From positions 14,012,001 to 14,076,000 of the forward strand of contig OZ038526.1 of assembly GCA_964036665.1 (NCBI GenBank): 64,000 nucleotides of DNA. Reading direction: 5' to 3'. Made by a program: the position numbers and the translations under genes. Below the pieces are notes generated by a model, which was not told the origin of the DNA, searched no databases, and saw only the letters and a list, made by a program, of their open reading frames with translations. The first letter of the stretch is position 1; every line of letters begins with the position of its first letter. This DNA comes from Gordius sp. MW1 (Eukaryota; Nematomorpha; Gordioida; Gordea; Gordiidae). This document shows, one piece after another, positions 12,850 to 26,155 of the stretch.

Positions 12850-15800
12850 CCCATGAAAGTTTTCGATATCAGAGGTGAATTCCGTAAAAAATTTTTTTTT
12901 GATCAGTCATCAAAAATTATTAACTTTTAAATCACGATAGCATAGAGCTTGTTTCACAAAAATAGAGACACGCTTAGAAAGCGATATTGAAACAATCTAA
13001 ACGCAACTCTAAAATTTTAATTTCTCTCAATCTAAAACTTCCCCTCGTGCAAAAATTCTTATCGAGATTCTAACAAGGACATAATGCTAAGAATATTTAC
13101 TGACTTTTAAATATTTTTTCAGATTCCTTTCGAAAGAATATGAAAAATAATATTTTTTTCGACCTCAAAATTTTTTCAATTTACTCGTTCAACCATATCG
13201 CCCCCATGAAAGGTTTCGATATAAGAGGTGAATTTTGTAAAAAAAAAAAATTTTGATCAGTCATCAAAAATTATTAACTTTAAATCACGATCGCATAGAG
13301 CTTGTTTCACAAAAATTAGAGACACGCTTAGAAAGCGATATTGAAACAATCTAAACGCAACTCTAAAATTTTAATTTCTCTCAATCTAAAACTTCCCCTC
13401 GTGCAAAAATTCTTATCGAGATTCTAACTAGGACATAATGCTAAGAATATTTACTGACTTTTAAATATTTTTTCAGATTCCTTTCGAAAGAATATGAAAA
13501 ATAATATTTTTTTCGACCTCAAAATTTTTTCAATTTTTTCGTTTATCGGACCCATGAAAGTTTTCGATATCAGAGGTGAATTCCGTAAAAAAAAATTTTT
13601 TGATCAGTCATCAAAAATTATTAACTTTAAATCACGATCGCATAGAGCTTGTTTCAAAAAAACTAGAGACACGCTTAGAAAGCGATATTGAAACAATCTA
13701 AACGCAACACGAAAATTTTAATTTCTCTCAATCTAAAACTTCCCCTCGTGCAAAAATTCTTATCGAGATTCTAACAAGGACATAATGCTAAGAATATTTA
13801 CTGACTTTTAAAGATTTTTTCAGATTCCTTTCGAAAGAATATGAAAAATAATATTTTTTTCGACCTCAAAATTTTTTCAATTTATTCGTTCAACCATATC
13901 GCCCCCATGAAAGGTTTCGATATAAGAGGTGAATTTTGTAAAAAAAAAAATTTGATCAGTCATCAAAAATTATTAACTTTAAATCACGATCGCATAGAGC
14001 TTGTTTCACAAAAATTAGAGACACGCTTAGAAAGCAATATTGAAACAATCTAAACGCAACTCGAAAATCGTAATTTCCCTCAATGTAAAACTTCCCCTCG
14101 TGCAAAAATTCTTATCGAGATTCTAACAAGGACATAATGCTAAGAATATTTACTGACTTTTAAAGATTTTTTCAGATTCCTTTCGAAAGAATATGAAAAA
14201 TAATATTTTTTTCGACCTCAAAATTTTTTCAATTCATTCGTTCAACCATATCGCCCCCATGAAAGTTTTCGATATCAGAGGTGAATTCCGTAAAAAAAAA
14301 TTTTTTGATCAGTCATCAAAAATTATTAACTTTAAATCACGATCGCATAGAGCTTGTTTCACAAAAACTAGAGACACGCTTAGAAAGCGATATTGAAACA
14401 ATCTAAACGCAACACGAAAATCTTAATTTCTCTCAATCTAAAACTTCGCCTCGTGCAAAAATTCTTATCGAGATTCTAACAAGGACATAATGCTAAGAAT
14501 ATTTACTGACTTTTAAAGATTTTTTCAGATTCCTTTCGAAAGAATATGAAAAATAATATTTTTTTCGACCTCAAAATTTTTTCAATTTATTCGTTCAACC
14601 ATATCGCCCCCATGAAAGGTTTCGATATAAGAGGTGAATTTTGTAAAAAAAAAAAATTTGATCAGTCATCAAAAATTATTAACTTTAAATCACGATCGCA
14701 TAGATCTTGTTTCACAAAAATTAGAGACACGTTTAGAAAGCAATATTGAAACAATCTAAACGCAACTCGAAAATCGTAATTTCCCTCAATGTAAAACTTC
14801 CCCTCGTGCAAAAATTCTTATCGAGATTTTAACAAGGAAATAATGCTAAGAATATTTACTGACTTTTAAAGATTTTTTCAGATTCCTTTCGAAAGAATAT
14901 GAAAAATAATATTTTTTTCGACCTCAAAATTTTTTCAATTCATTCGTTCAATTATATCGACCCCATGAAAGTTTTCGATATCAGAGGTGAATTCCGTAAA
15001 AAAAAATTTTTTGATCAGTCATTAAAAATTATTAACTTTAAATCACGATCGCATAGAGCTTGTTTCACAAAAACTAGAGACACGCTTAGAAAGCGATATT
15101 GAAACAATCTAAACGGAACACGAAAATCTTAATTTCTCTCAATCTAAAACTTCGCCTCGTGCAAAAATTCTTATCGAGATTCTAACAAGGACATAATGCT
15201 AAGAATATTTATTGACTTTTAAAGATTTTTTTAGATTCCTTTCGAAAGAATTTGAAAAATAATATTTTTTTCGACCTCAAATTTTTTTCAATTTATTCGT
15301 TCAACCATATCGCCCCCATGAAAGGTTTCGATATAAGAGGTGAATTTTGTAAAAAAAAAAAATTTTGATCAGTCATCAAAAATTATTAACTTTAAATCAC
15401 GATCGCATAGAGCTTGTTTCACAAAAACTAGAGACACGCTTAGAAAGCGATATTGAAACAATCTAAACGCAACTCTAAAATTTTATCTCTCAATCTAAAA
15501 CTTCCCCTTGTGTAAAAATTCTTATCGAGATTCTAACAAGGACATAATGCTAAGAATATTTATTGACTTTTAAAGATTTTTTCAAATTCCTTTCGAAAGA
15601 ATATGAAAAATAATATTTTTTTCTACCTAAAAGTTTTATTTATTCGTTCAACCATATCGCCCCCATGAAAGTTTTCGATATCAGAGGTGAATTCCGTAAA
15701 AAAAATTTTTTTGATCAGTCATCAAAAATTATTAACTTTAAATCACGATCGCAAAATTAGAGACACGCTTAGAAAGCGATAATGAAACAATCTAAACGCA

Positions 15801-17345
15801 ACTCTAAAATTTTAATTTCTCTCAATCTAAAACTTCCCCTCGTGCAAAAATTCTTATCGAGATTCTAACAAGGACATAATGCTAAGAATATTTACTAACT
15901 TTTAAAGATTTTTTCAGATTCCTTTCGAAAGAATATGAAAAATAATATTTTTTTCGACCTCAAAATTTTTTCAATTTATTCGTTCAACCATATCGCCCCC
16001 ATGAAAGTTTTCGATATCAGAGGTGAATTCCGTAAAAAAATTTTTTTTGATCAGTCATCATAAATTATTAACTTTTAAATCACGATAGCATAGAGCTTGT
16101 TTCACAAAAATTAGAGACACGCTTAGAAAGCGATATTGAAACAATCTAAACGCAACTCTAAAATTTTAATTTCTCTCAATCTAAAACTTCCCCTCGTGCA
16201 AAAATTCTTATCGAGATTCTAACAAGGACATAATGCTAAGAATATTTACTGACTTTTAAATATTTTTTCAGATTCCTTTCGAAAGAATATGAAAAATAAT
16301 ATTTTTTTCGACCTCAAAATTTTTCCATTTATTCGTTCAACCATATCGCCCCCATGAAAGGTTTCGATATAAGAGGTGAATTTTGTAAAAAAAAAATTTT
16401 GATCAGTCATCAAAAATTATTAACTTTAAATCACGATCGCATAGAGCTTGTTTCACAAAAATTAGAGACACGCTTAGAAAGCAATATTGAAACAATCTAA
16501 ACGCAACTCGAAAATCGTAATTTCCCTCAATGTAAAACTTCCCCTCGTGCAAAAATTCTTATCGAGATTTTAACAAGGAAATAATGCTAAGAATATTTAC
16601 TGACTTTTAAAGATTTTTTCAGATTCCTTTCGAAAGAATATGAAAAATAATATTTTTTTCGACCTCAAAATTTTTTCAATTCATTCGTTCAATTATATCG
16701 CCCCCATGAAAGTTTTCGATATCAGAGGTGAATTCCGTAAAAAAAAATTTTTTGATCAGTCATTAAAAATTATTAACTTTAAATCACGATCGCATAGAGC
16801 TTGTTTCACAAAAACTAGAGACACGCTTAGAAAGCGATATTGAAACAATCTAAACGCAACTCGAAAATCGTAATTTCCCTCAATGTAAAACTTCCCCTCG
16901 TGCAAAAATTCTTATCGAGATTCTAACAAGGACATAATGCTAAGAATATTTACTGACTTTTAAAGATTTTTTCAGATTCCTTTCGAAAGAATATGAAAAA
17001 TAATATTTTTTTCGACCTCAAAATTTTTTCAATTCATTCGTTCAACCATATCGCCCCCATGAAAGTTTTCGATATCAGAGGTGAATTCCGTAAAAAAAAA
17101 TTTTTTGATCAGTGATCAAAAATTATTAACTTTAAATCACGATCGCATAGAGCTTGTTTCACAAAAACTAGAGACACGCTTAGAAAGCGATATTGAAACA
17201 ATCTAAACGCAACACGAAAATCTTAATTTCTCTCAATCTAAAACTTCGCCTCGTGCAAAAATTCTTATCGAGATTCTAACAAGGACATAATGCTAAGAAT
17301 ATTTACTGACTTTTAAAGATTTTTTCAGATTCCTTTCGAAAGAAT
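12849..17345 (+). repeat. 352-bp satellite array, plus domain, mixed A/B monomers
   Basis: About 13 monomers in plus orientation. Class A carries gaaagttttcgatatcag and gaattccgt; class B carries gaaaggtttcgatataag and gaattttgt. The classes often alternate (A at 13494, B at 13841, A at 14193, B at 14546, A at 14899), though not strictly. The block 14450-16600 matches 17250-19490 at an offset near 2800 bp and is a relative of the HOR that follows, with small deletions near 15640 and 15750. One monomer at 13540 carries the tcggaccc variant typical of the inverted arm. No gene seen. Confidence 0.95.
14193..14545 (+). repeat. Representative satellite monomer (class A, 353 bp)
   Basis: A typical full unit, counted from the start of its recurrent frame. 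In order it holds atgaaaaataat, a T-run followed by cgacctcaaaa, attcgttcaaccatatcg, cccccatgaaag, ttcgatatcagaggtg, an A9T6 block, gatcagtcatcaaaaatt, cacgatcgcatagag, cttgtttcacaaaa, gagacacgcttagaaagcg, cttatcgagattctaac and the 10-bp palindrome ctttcgaaag. At about 352 bp it is close to two nucleosome repeats. The 67-codon frame spans the A/T block, so one-base changes there switch its C-terminus; I do not call it a gene. Confidence 0.9.
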
Positions 17346-19812
17346 ATGAAAAATAATATTTTTTTCGACCTCAAAATTTTTTCAATTTATTCGTTCAACC
17401 ATATCGCCCCCATGAAAGGTTTCGATATAAGAGGTGAATTTTGTAAAAAAAAAAAATTTGATCAGTCATCAAAAATTATTAACTTTAAATCACGATCGCA
17501 TAGATCTTGTTTCACAAAAATTAGAGACACGCTTAGAAAGCAATATTGAAACAATCTAAACGCAACTCGAAAATCGTAATTTCCCTCAATGTAAAACTTC
17601 CCCTCGTGCAAAAATTCTTATCGAGATTTTAACAAGGAAATAATGCTAAGAATATTTACTGACTTTTAAAGATTTTTTCAGATTCCTTTCGAAAGAATAT
17701 GAAAAATAATATTTTTTTCGACCTCAAAATTTTTTCAATTCATTCGTTCAATTATATCGCCCCCATGAAAGTTTTCGATATCAGAGGTGAATTCCGTAAA
17801 AAAAAATTTTTTGATCAGTCATTAAAAATTATTAACTTTAAATCACGATCGCATAGAGCTTGTTTCACAAAAACTAGAGACACGCTTAGAAAGCGATATT
17901 GAAACAATCTAAACGGAACACGAAAATCTTAATTTCTCTCAATCTAAAACTTCGCCTCGTGCAAAAATTCTTATCGAGATTCTAACAAGGACATAATGCT
18001 AAGAATATTTATTGACTTTTAAAGATTTTTTTAGATTCCTTTCGAAAGAATTTGAAAAATAATATTTTTTTCGACCTCAAATTTTTTTCAATTTATTCGT
18101 TCAACCATATCGCCCCCATGAAAGGTTTCGATATAAGAGGTGAATTTTGTAAAAAAAAAAAATTTTGATCAGTCATCAAAAATTATTAACTTTAAATCAC
18201 GATCGCATAGAGCTTGTTTCACAAAAACTAGAGACACGCTTAGAAAGCGATATTGAAACAATCTAAACGCAACTCTAAAATTTTATCTCTCAATCTAAAA
18301 CTTCCCCTTGTGTAAAAATTCTTATCGAGATTCTAACAAGGACATAATGCTAAGAATATTTATTGACTTTTAAAGATTTTTTCAAATTCCTTTCGAAAGA
18401 ATATGAAAAATAATATTTTTTTCGACCTAAAAGTTTTTTCAATTTATTCGTTCAACCATATCGCCCCCATGAAAGTTTTCGATATCAGAGGTGAATTCCG
18501 TAAAAAAAATTTTTTTGATCAGTCATCAAAAATTATTAACTTTAAATCACGATCGCATAGAGCTTGTTTCACAAAAATTAGAGACACGCTTAGAAAGCGA
18601 TATTGAAACAATCTAAACGCAACTCTAAAATTTTAATTTCTCTCAATCTAAAACTTCCCCTCGTGCAAAAATTCTTATCGAGATTCTAACAAGGACATAA
18701 TGCTAAGAATATTTACTAACTTTTAAAGATTTTTTCAGATTCCTTTCGAAAGAATATGAAAAATAATATTTTTTTCGACCTCAAAATTTTTTCAATTTAT
18801 TCGTTCAACCATATCGCCCCCATGAAAGTTTTCGATATCAGAGGTGAATTCCGTAAAAAAATTTTTTTTGATCAGTCATCATAAATTATTAACTTTTAAA
18901 TCACGATAGCATAGAGCTTGTTTCACAAAAATTAGAGACACGCTTAGAAAGCGATATTGAAACAATCTAAACGCAACTCTAAAATTTTAATTTCTCTCAA
19001 TCTAAAACTTCCCCTCGTGCAAAAATTCTTATCGAGATTCTAACAAGGACATAATGCTAAGAATATTTACTGACTTTTAAATATTTTTTCAGATTCCTTT
19101 CGAAAGAATATGAAAAATAATATTTTTTTCGACCTCAAAATTTTTCCATTTATTCGTTCAACCATATCGCCCCCATGAAAGGTTTCGATATAAGAGGTGA
19201 ATTTTGTAAAAAAAAAATTTTGATCAGTCATCAAAAATTATTAACTTTAAATCACGATCGCATAGAGCTTGTTTCACAAAAATTAGAGACACGCTTAGAA
19301 AGCGATATTGAAACAATCTAAACGCAACTCGAAAATCGTAATTTCCCTCAATCTAAAACTTCCCCTCGTGCAAAAATTCTTATCGAGATTCTAACAAGGA
19401 CATAATGCTAAGAATATTTACTGACTTTTAAAGATTTTTTCAGATTCCTTTCGAAAGAATATGAAAAATAATATTTTTTTCGACCTCAAAATTTTTTCAA
19501 TTTATTCGTTCAACCATATCGCCCCCGTGAAAATTTTTGATATCAGAGGCTAATTCCGTAAAAAAAATTTTTTGATCAGTCATCAAAAATTATTAACTTT
19601 AAATCACGATCGCATAGAGCTTGTTTCAAAAAAACTAGAGACACGCTTAGAAAGCGATATTGAAACAATCTAAACGCAAGACGAAAATCTTAATTTCTCT
19701 CAATCTAAAACTTCGCCTCGTGCAAAAATTCTTATCGAGATTCTACCAAGGACATAATGCTAAGAATATTTACTGACTTTTAAAGATTTTTTCAGATTCC
19801 TTTCGAAAGAAT
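17346..19812 (+). repeat. 2467-bp higher-order repeat, copy 1 (7 monomers)
   Basis: Seven monomers forming one HOR unit. Diagnostic variants recur exactly 2467 bp later: agatcttgtttcac, aattatatcgcccc, aaacggaacacg, gaatttgaaaaataat, ccccttgtgtaaaa, ttactaact, gaaaatttttgatatc and taccaagg. By eye the unit is virtually identical to the next one, so the expansion is recent, unless it is an assembly artefact. Confidence 0.93.
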
Positions 19813-22279
19813 ATGAAAAATAATATTTTTTTCGACCTCAAAATTTTTTCAATTTATTCGTTCAACCATATCGCCCCCATGAAAGGTTTCGATATAAGAG
19901 GTGAATTTTGTAAAAAAAAAAAATTTGATCAGTCATCAAAAATTATTAACTTTAAATCACGATCGCATAGATCTTGTTTCACAAAAATTAGAGACACGCT
20001 TAGAAAGCAATATTGAAACAATCTAAACGCAACTCGAAAATCGTAATTTCCCTCAATGTAAAACTTCCCCTCGTGCAAAAATTCTTATCGAGATTTTAAC
20101 AAGGAAATAATGCTAAGAATATTTACTGACTTTTAAAGATTTTTTCAGATTCCTTTCGAAAGAATATGAAAAATAATATTTTTTTCGACCTCAAAATTTT
20201 TTCAATTCATTCGTTCAATTATATCGCCCCCATGAAAGTTTTCGATATCAGAGGTGAATTCCGTAAAAAAAAATTTTTTGATCAGTCATTAAAAATTATT
20301 AACTTTAAATCACGATCGCATAGAGCTTGTTTCACAAAAACTAGAGACACGCTTAGAAAGCGATATTGAAACAATCTAAACGGAACACGAAAATCTTAAT
20401 TTCTCTCAATCTAAAACTTCGCCTCGTGCAAAAATTCTTATCGAGATTCTAACAAGGACATAATGCTAAGAATATTTATTGACTTTTAAAGATTTTTTTA
20501 GATTCCTTTCGAAAGAATTTGAAAAATAATATTTTTTTCGACCTCAAATTTTTTTCAATTTATTCGTTCAACCATATCGCCCCCATGAAAGGTTTCGATA
20601 TAAGAGGTGAATTTTGTAAAAAAAAAAAATTTTGATCAGTCATCAAAAATTATTAACTTTAAATCACGATCGCATAGAGCTTGTTTCACAAAAACTAGAG
20701 ACACGCTTAGAAAGCGATATTGAAACAATCTAAACGCAACTCTAAAATTTTATCTCTCAATCTAAAACTTCCCCTTGTGTAAAAATTCTTATCGAGATTC
20801 TAACAAGGACATAATGCTAAGAATATTTATTGACTTTTAAAGATTTTTTCAAATTCCTTTCGAAAGAATATGAAAAATAATATTTTTTTCGACCTAAAAG
20901 TTTTTTCAATTTATTCGTTCAACCATATCGCCCCCATGAAAGTTTTCGATATCAGAGGTGAATTCCGTAAAAAAAATTTTTTTGATCAGTCATCAAAAAT
21001 TATTAACTTTAAATCACGATCGCATAGAGCTTGTTTCACAAAAATTAGAGACACGCTTAGAAAGCGATATTGAAACAATCTAAACGCAACTCTAAAATTT
21101 TAATTTCTCTCAATCTAAAACTTCCCCTCGTGCAAAAATTCTTATCGAGATTCTAACAAGGACATAATGCTAAGAATATTTACTAACTTTTAAAGATTTT
21201 TTCAGATTCCTTTCGAAAGAATATGAAAAATAATATTTTTTTCGACCTCAAAATTTTTTCAATTTATTCGTTCAACCATATCGCCCCCATGAAAGTTTTC
21301 GATATCAGAGGTGAATTCCGTAAAAAAATTTTTTTTGATCAGTCATCATAAATTATTAACTTTTAAATCACGATAGCATAGAGCTTGTTTCACAAAAATT
21401 AGAGACACGCTTAGAAAGCGATATTGAAACAATCTAAACGCAACTCTAAAATTTTAATTTCTCTCAATCTAAAACTTCCCCTCGTGCAAAAATTCTTATC
21501 GAGATTCTAACAAGGACATAATGCTAAGAATATTTACTGACTTTTAAATATTTTTTCAGATTCCTTTCGAAAGAATATGAAAAATAATATTTTTTTCGAC
21601 CTCAAAATTTTTCCATTTATTCGTTCAACCATATCGCCCCCATGAAAGGTTTCGATATAAGAGGTGAATTTTGTAAAAAAAAAATTTTGATCAGTCATCA
21701 AAAATTATTAACTTTAAATCACGATCGCATAGAGCTTGTTTCACAAAAATTAGAGACACGCTTAGAAAGCGATATTGAAACAATCTAAACGCAACTCGAA
21801 AATCGTAATTTCCCTCAATCTAAAACTTCCCCTCGTGCAAAAATTCTTATCGAGATTCTAACAAGGACATAATGCTAAGAATATTTACTGACTTTTAAAG
21901 ATTTTTTCAGATTCCTTTCGAAAGAATATGAAAAATAATATTTTTTTCGACCTCAAAATTTTTTCAATTTATTCGTTCAACCATATCGCCCCCGTGAAAA
22001 TTTTTGATATCAGAGGCTAATTCCGTAAAAAAAATTTTTTGATCAGTCATCAAAAATTATTAACTTTAAATCACGATCGCATAGAGCTTGTTTCAAAAAA
22101 ACTAGAGACACGCTTAGAAAGCGATATTGAAACAATCTAAACGCAAGACGAAAATCTTAATTTCTCTCAATCTAAAACTTCGCCTCGTGCAAAAATTCTT
22201 ATCGAGATTCTACCAAGGACATAATGCTAAGAATATTTACTGACTTTTAAAGATTTTTTCAGATTCCTTTCGAAAGAAT
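19813..22279 (+). repeat. 2467-bp higher-order repeat, copy 2 (7 monomers)
   Basis: The second full unit, head-to-tail with the first and carrying all the same private variants at an exact 2467-bp offset. I found no difference from copy 1 in the stretches I compared by eye. Confidence 0.93.
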
Positions 22280-25200
22280 ATGAAAAATAATATTTTTTTC
22301 GACCTCAAAATTTTTTCAATTTATTCGTTCAACCATATCGCCCCCATGAAAGGTTTCGATATAAGAGGTGAATTTTGTAAAAAAAAAAAATTTGATCAGT
22401 CATCAAAAATTATTAACTTTAAATCACGATCGCATAGATCTTGTTTCACAAAAATTAGAGACACGCTTAGAAAGCAATATTGAAACAATCTAAACGCAAC
22501 TCGAAAATCGTAATTTCCCTCAATGTAAAACTTCCCCTCGTGCAAAAATTCTTATCGAGATTTTAACAAGGAAATAATGCTAAGAATATTTACTGACTTT
22601 TAAAGATTTTTTCAGATTCCTTTCGAAAGAATATGAAAAATAATATTTTTTTCGACCTCAAAATTTTTTCAATTCATTCGTTCAATTATATCGCCCCCAT
22701 GAAAGTTTTCGATATCAGAGGTGAATTCCGTAAAAAAAAATTTTTTGATCAGTCATTAAAAATTATTAACTTTAAATCACGATCGCATAGAGCTTGTTTC
22801 ACAAAAACTAGAGACACGCTTAGAAAGCGATATTGAAACAATCTAAACGGAACACGAAAATCTTAATTTCTCTCAATCTAAAACTTCGCCTCGTGCAAAA
22901 ATTCTTATCGAGATTCTAACAAGGACATAATGCTAAGAATATTTATTGACTTTTAAAGATTTTTTTAGATTCCTTTCGAAAGAATTTGAAAAATAATATT
23001 TTTTTCGACCTCAAATTTTTTTCAATTTATTCGTTCAACCATATCGCCCCCATGAAAGGTTTCGATATAAGAGGTGAATTTTGTAAAAAAAAAAAATTTT
23101 GATCAGTCATCAAAAATTATTAACTTTAAATCACGATCGCATAGAGCTTGTTTCACAAAAACTAGAGACACGCTTAGAAAGCGATATTGAAACAATCTAA
23201 ACGCAACTCTAAAATTTTATCTCTCAATCTAAAACTTCCCCTTGTGTAAAAATTCTTATCGAGATTCTAACAAGGACATAATGCTAAGAATATTTATTGA
23301 CTTTTAAAGATTTTTTCAAATTCCTTTCGAAAGAATATGAAAAATAATATTTTTTTCGACCTAAAAGTTTTTTCAATTTATTCGTTCAACCATATCGCCC
23401 CCATGAAAGTTTTCGATATCAGAGGTGAATTCCGTAAAAAAAATTTTTTTGATCAGTCATCAAAAATTATTAACTTTAAATCACGATCGCATAGAGCTTG
23501 TTTCACAAAAATTAGAGACACGCTTAGAAAGCGATATTGAAACAATCTAAACGCAACTCTAAAATTTTAATTTCTCTCAATCTAAAACTTCCCTTCGTGC
23601 AAAAATTCTTATCGAGATTCTAACAAGGACATAATGCTAAGAATATTTACTAACTTTTAAAGATTTTTTCAGATTCCTTTCGAAAGAATATGAAAAATAA
23701 TATTTTTTTCGACCTCAAAATTTTTTCAATTTATTCGTTCAACCATATCGCCCCCATGAAAGTTTTCGATATCAGAGGTGAATTCCGTAAAAAAATTTTT
23801 TTTGATCAGTCATCATAAATTATTAACTTTTAAATCACGATAGCATAGAGCTTGTTTCACAAAAATTAGAGACACGCTTAGAAAGCGATATTGAAACAAT
23901 CTAAACGCAACTCTAAAATTTTAATTTCTCTCAATCTAAAACTTCCCCTCGTGCAAAAATTCTTATCGAGATTCTAACAAGGACATAATGCTAAGAATAT
24001 TTACTGACTTTTAAATATTTTTTCAGATTCCTTTCGAAAGAATATGAAAAATAATATTTTTTTCGACCTCAAAATTTTTCCATTTATTCGTTCAACCATA
24101 TCGCCCCCATGAAAGGTTTCGATATAAGAGGTGAATTTTGTAAAAAAAAAATTTTGATCAGTCATCAAAAATTATTAACTTTAAATCACGATCGCATAGA
24201 GCTTGTTTCACAAAAATTAGAGACACGCTTAGAAAGCGATATTGAAACAATCTAAACGCAACTCGAAAATCGTAATTTCCCTCAATCTAAAACTTCCCCT
24301 CGTGCAAAAATTCTTATCGAGATTCTAACAAGGACATAATGCTAAGAATATTTACTGACTTTTAAAGATTTTTTCAGATTCCTTTCGAAAGAATATGAAA
24401 AATAATATTTTTTTCGACCTCAAATTTTTTTCAATTTATTCGTTCAACCATATCGCCCCCATGAAAGGTTTCGATATAAGAGGTGAATTTTGTAAAAAAA
24501 AAAAATTTTGATCAGTCATCAAAAATTATTAACTTTAAATCACGATCGCATAGAGCTTGTTTCACAAAAACTAGAGACACGCTTAGAAAGCGATATTGAA
24601 ACAATCTAAACGCAACTCTAAAATTTTATCTCTCAATCTAAAACTTCCCCTTGTGTAAAAATTCTTATCGAGATTCTAACAAGGACATAATGCTAAGAAT
24701 ATTTATTGACTTTTAAAGATTTTTTCAAATTCCTTTCGAAAGAATATGAAAAATAATATTTTTTTCGACCTAAAAGTTTTTTCAATTTATTCGTTCAACC
24801 ATATCGCCCCCATGAAAGTTTTCGATATCAGAGGTGAATTCCGTAAAAAAAATTTTTTTGATCAGTCATCAAAAATTATTAACTTTAAATCACGATCGCA
24901 TAGAGCTTGTTTCACAAAAATTAGAGACACGCTTAGAAAGCGATATTGAAACAATCTAAACGCAACTCTAAAATTTTAATTTCTCTCAATCTAAAACTTC
25001 CCCTCGTGCAAAAATTCTTATCGAGATTCTAACAAGGACATAATGCTAAGAATATTTACTAACTTTTAAAGATTTTTTCAGATTCCTTTCGAAAGAATAT
25101 GAAAAATAATATTTTTTTCGACCTCAAAATTTTTTCAATTTATTCGTTCAACCATATCGCCCCCATGAAAGTTTTCGATATCAGAGGTGAATTCCGTAAA

Positions 25201-26155
25201 AAAATTTTTTTTGATCAGTCATCATAAATTATTAACTTTTAAATCACGATAGCATAGAGCTTGTTTCACAAAAATTAGAGACACGCTTAGAAAGCGATAT
25301 TGAAACAATCTAAACGCAACTCTAAAATTTTAATTTCTCTCAATCTAAAACTTCCCCTCGTGCAAAAATTCTTATCGAGATTCTAACAAGGACATAATGC
25401 TAAGAATATTTACTGACTTTTAAATATTTTTTCAGATTCCTTTCGAAAGAATATGAAAAATAATATTTTTTTCGACCTCAAAATTTTTCCATTTATTCGT
25501 TCAACCATATCGCCCCCATGAAAGGTTTCGATATAAGAGGTGAATTTTGTAAAAAAAAAATTTTGATCAGTCATCAAAAATTATTAACTTTAAATCACGA
25601 TCGCATAGAGCTTGTTTCACAAAAATTAGAGACACGCTTAGAAAGCGATATTGAAACAATCTAAACGCAACTCGAAAATCGTAATTTCCCTCAATCTAAA
25701 ACTTCCCCTCGTGCAAAAATTCTTATCGAGATTCTAACAAGGACATAATGCTAAGAATATTTACTGACTTTTAAAGATTTTTTCAGATTCCTTTCGAAAG
25801 AATATGAAAAATAATATTTTTTTCGACCTCAAAATTTTTTCAATTTATTCGTTCAACCATATCGCCCCCGTGAAAATTTTTGATATCAGAGGCTAATTCC
25901 GTAAAAAAAATTTTTTGATCAGTCATCAAAAATTATTAACTTTAAATCACGATCGCATAGAGCTTGTTTCAAAAAAACTAGAGACACGCTTAGAAAGCGA
26001 TATTGAAACAATCTAAACGCAAGACGAAAATCTTAATTTCTCTCAATCTAAAACTTCGCCTCGTGCAAAAATTCTTATCGAGATTCTACCAAGGACATAA
26101 TGCTAAGAATATTTACTGACTTTTAAAGATTTTTTCAGATTCCTTTCGAAAGAAT
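22280..26155 (+). repeat. HOR copies 3 and 4 fused by loss of three monomers
   Basis: This stretch follows the HOR for six monomers to about 24395, then jumps to the third monomer of the next unit (ctcaaatttttttcaat followed by a class-B tail). The total of 3876 bp is 11 monomers instead of 14. The join lies within the conserved atgaaaaataat region, as expected for unequal exchange between out-of-register monomers. A single-base variant, cttcccttcgtg at 23588, marks this copy. Confidence 0.85.
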
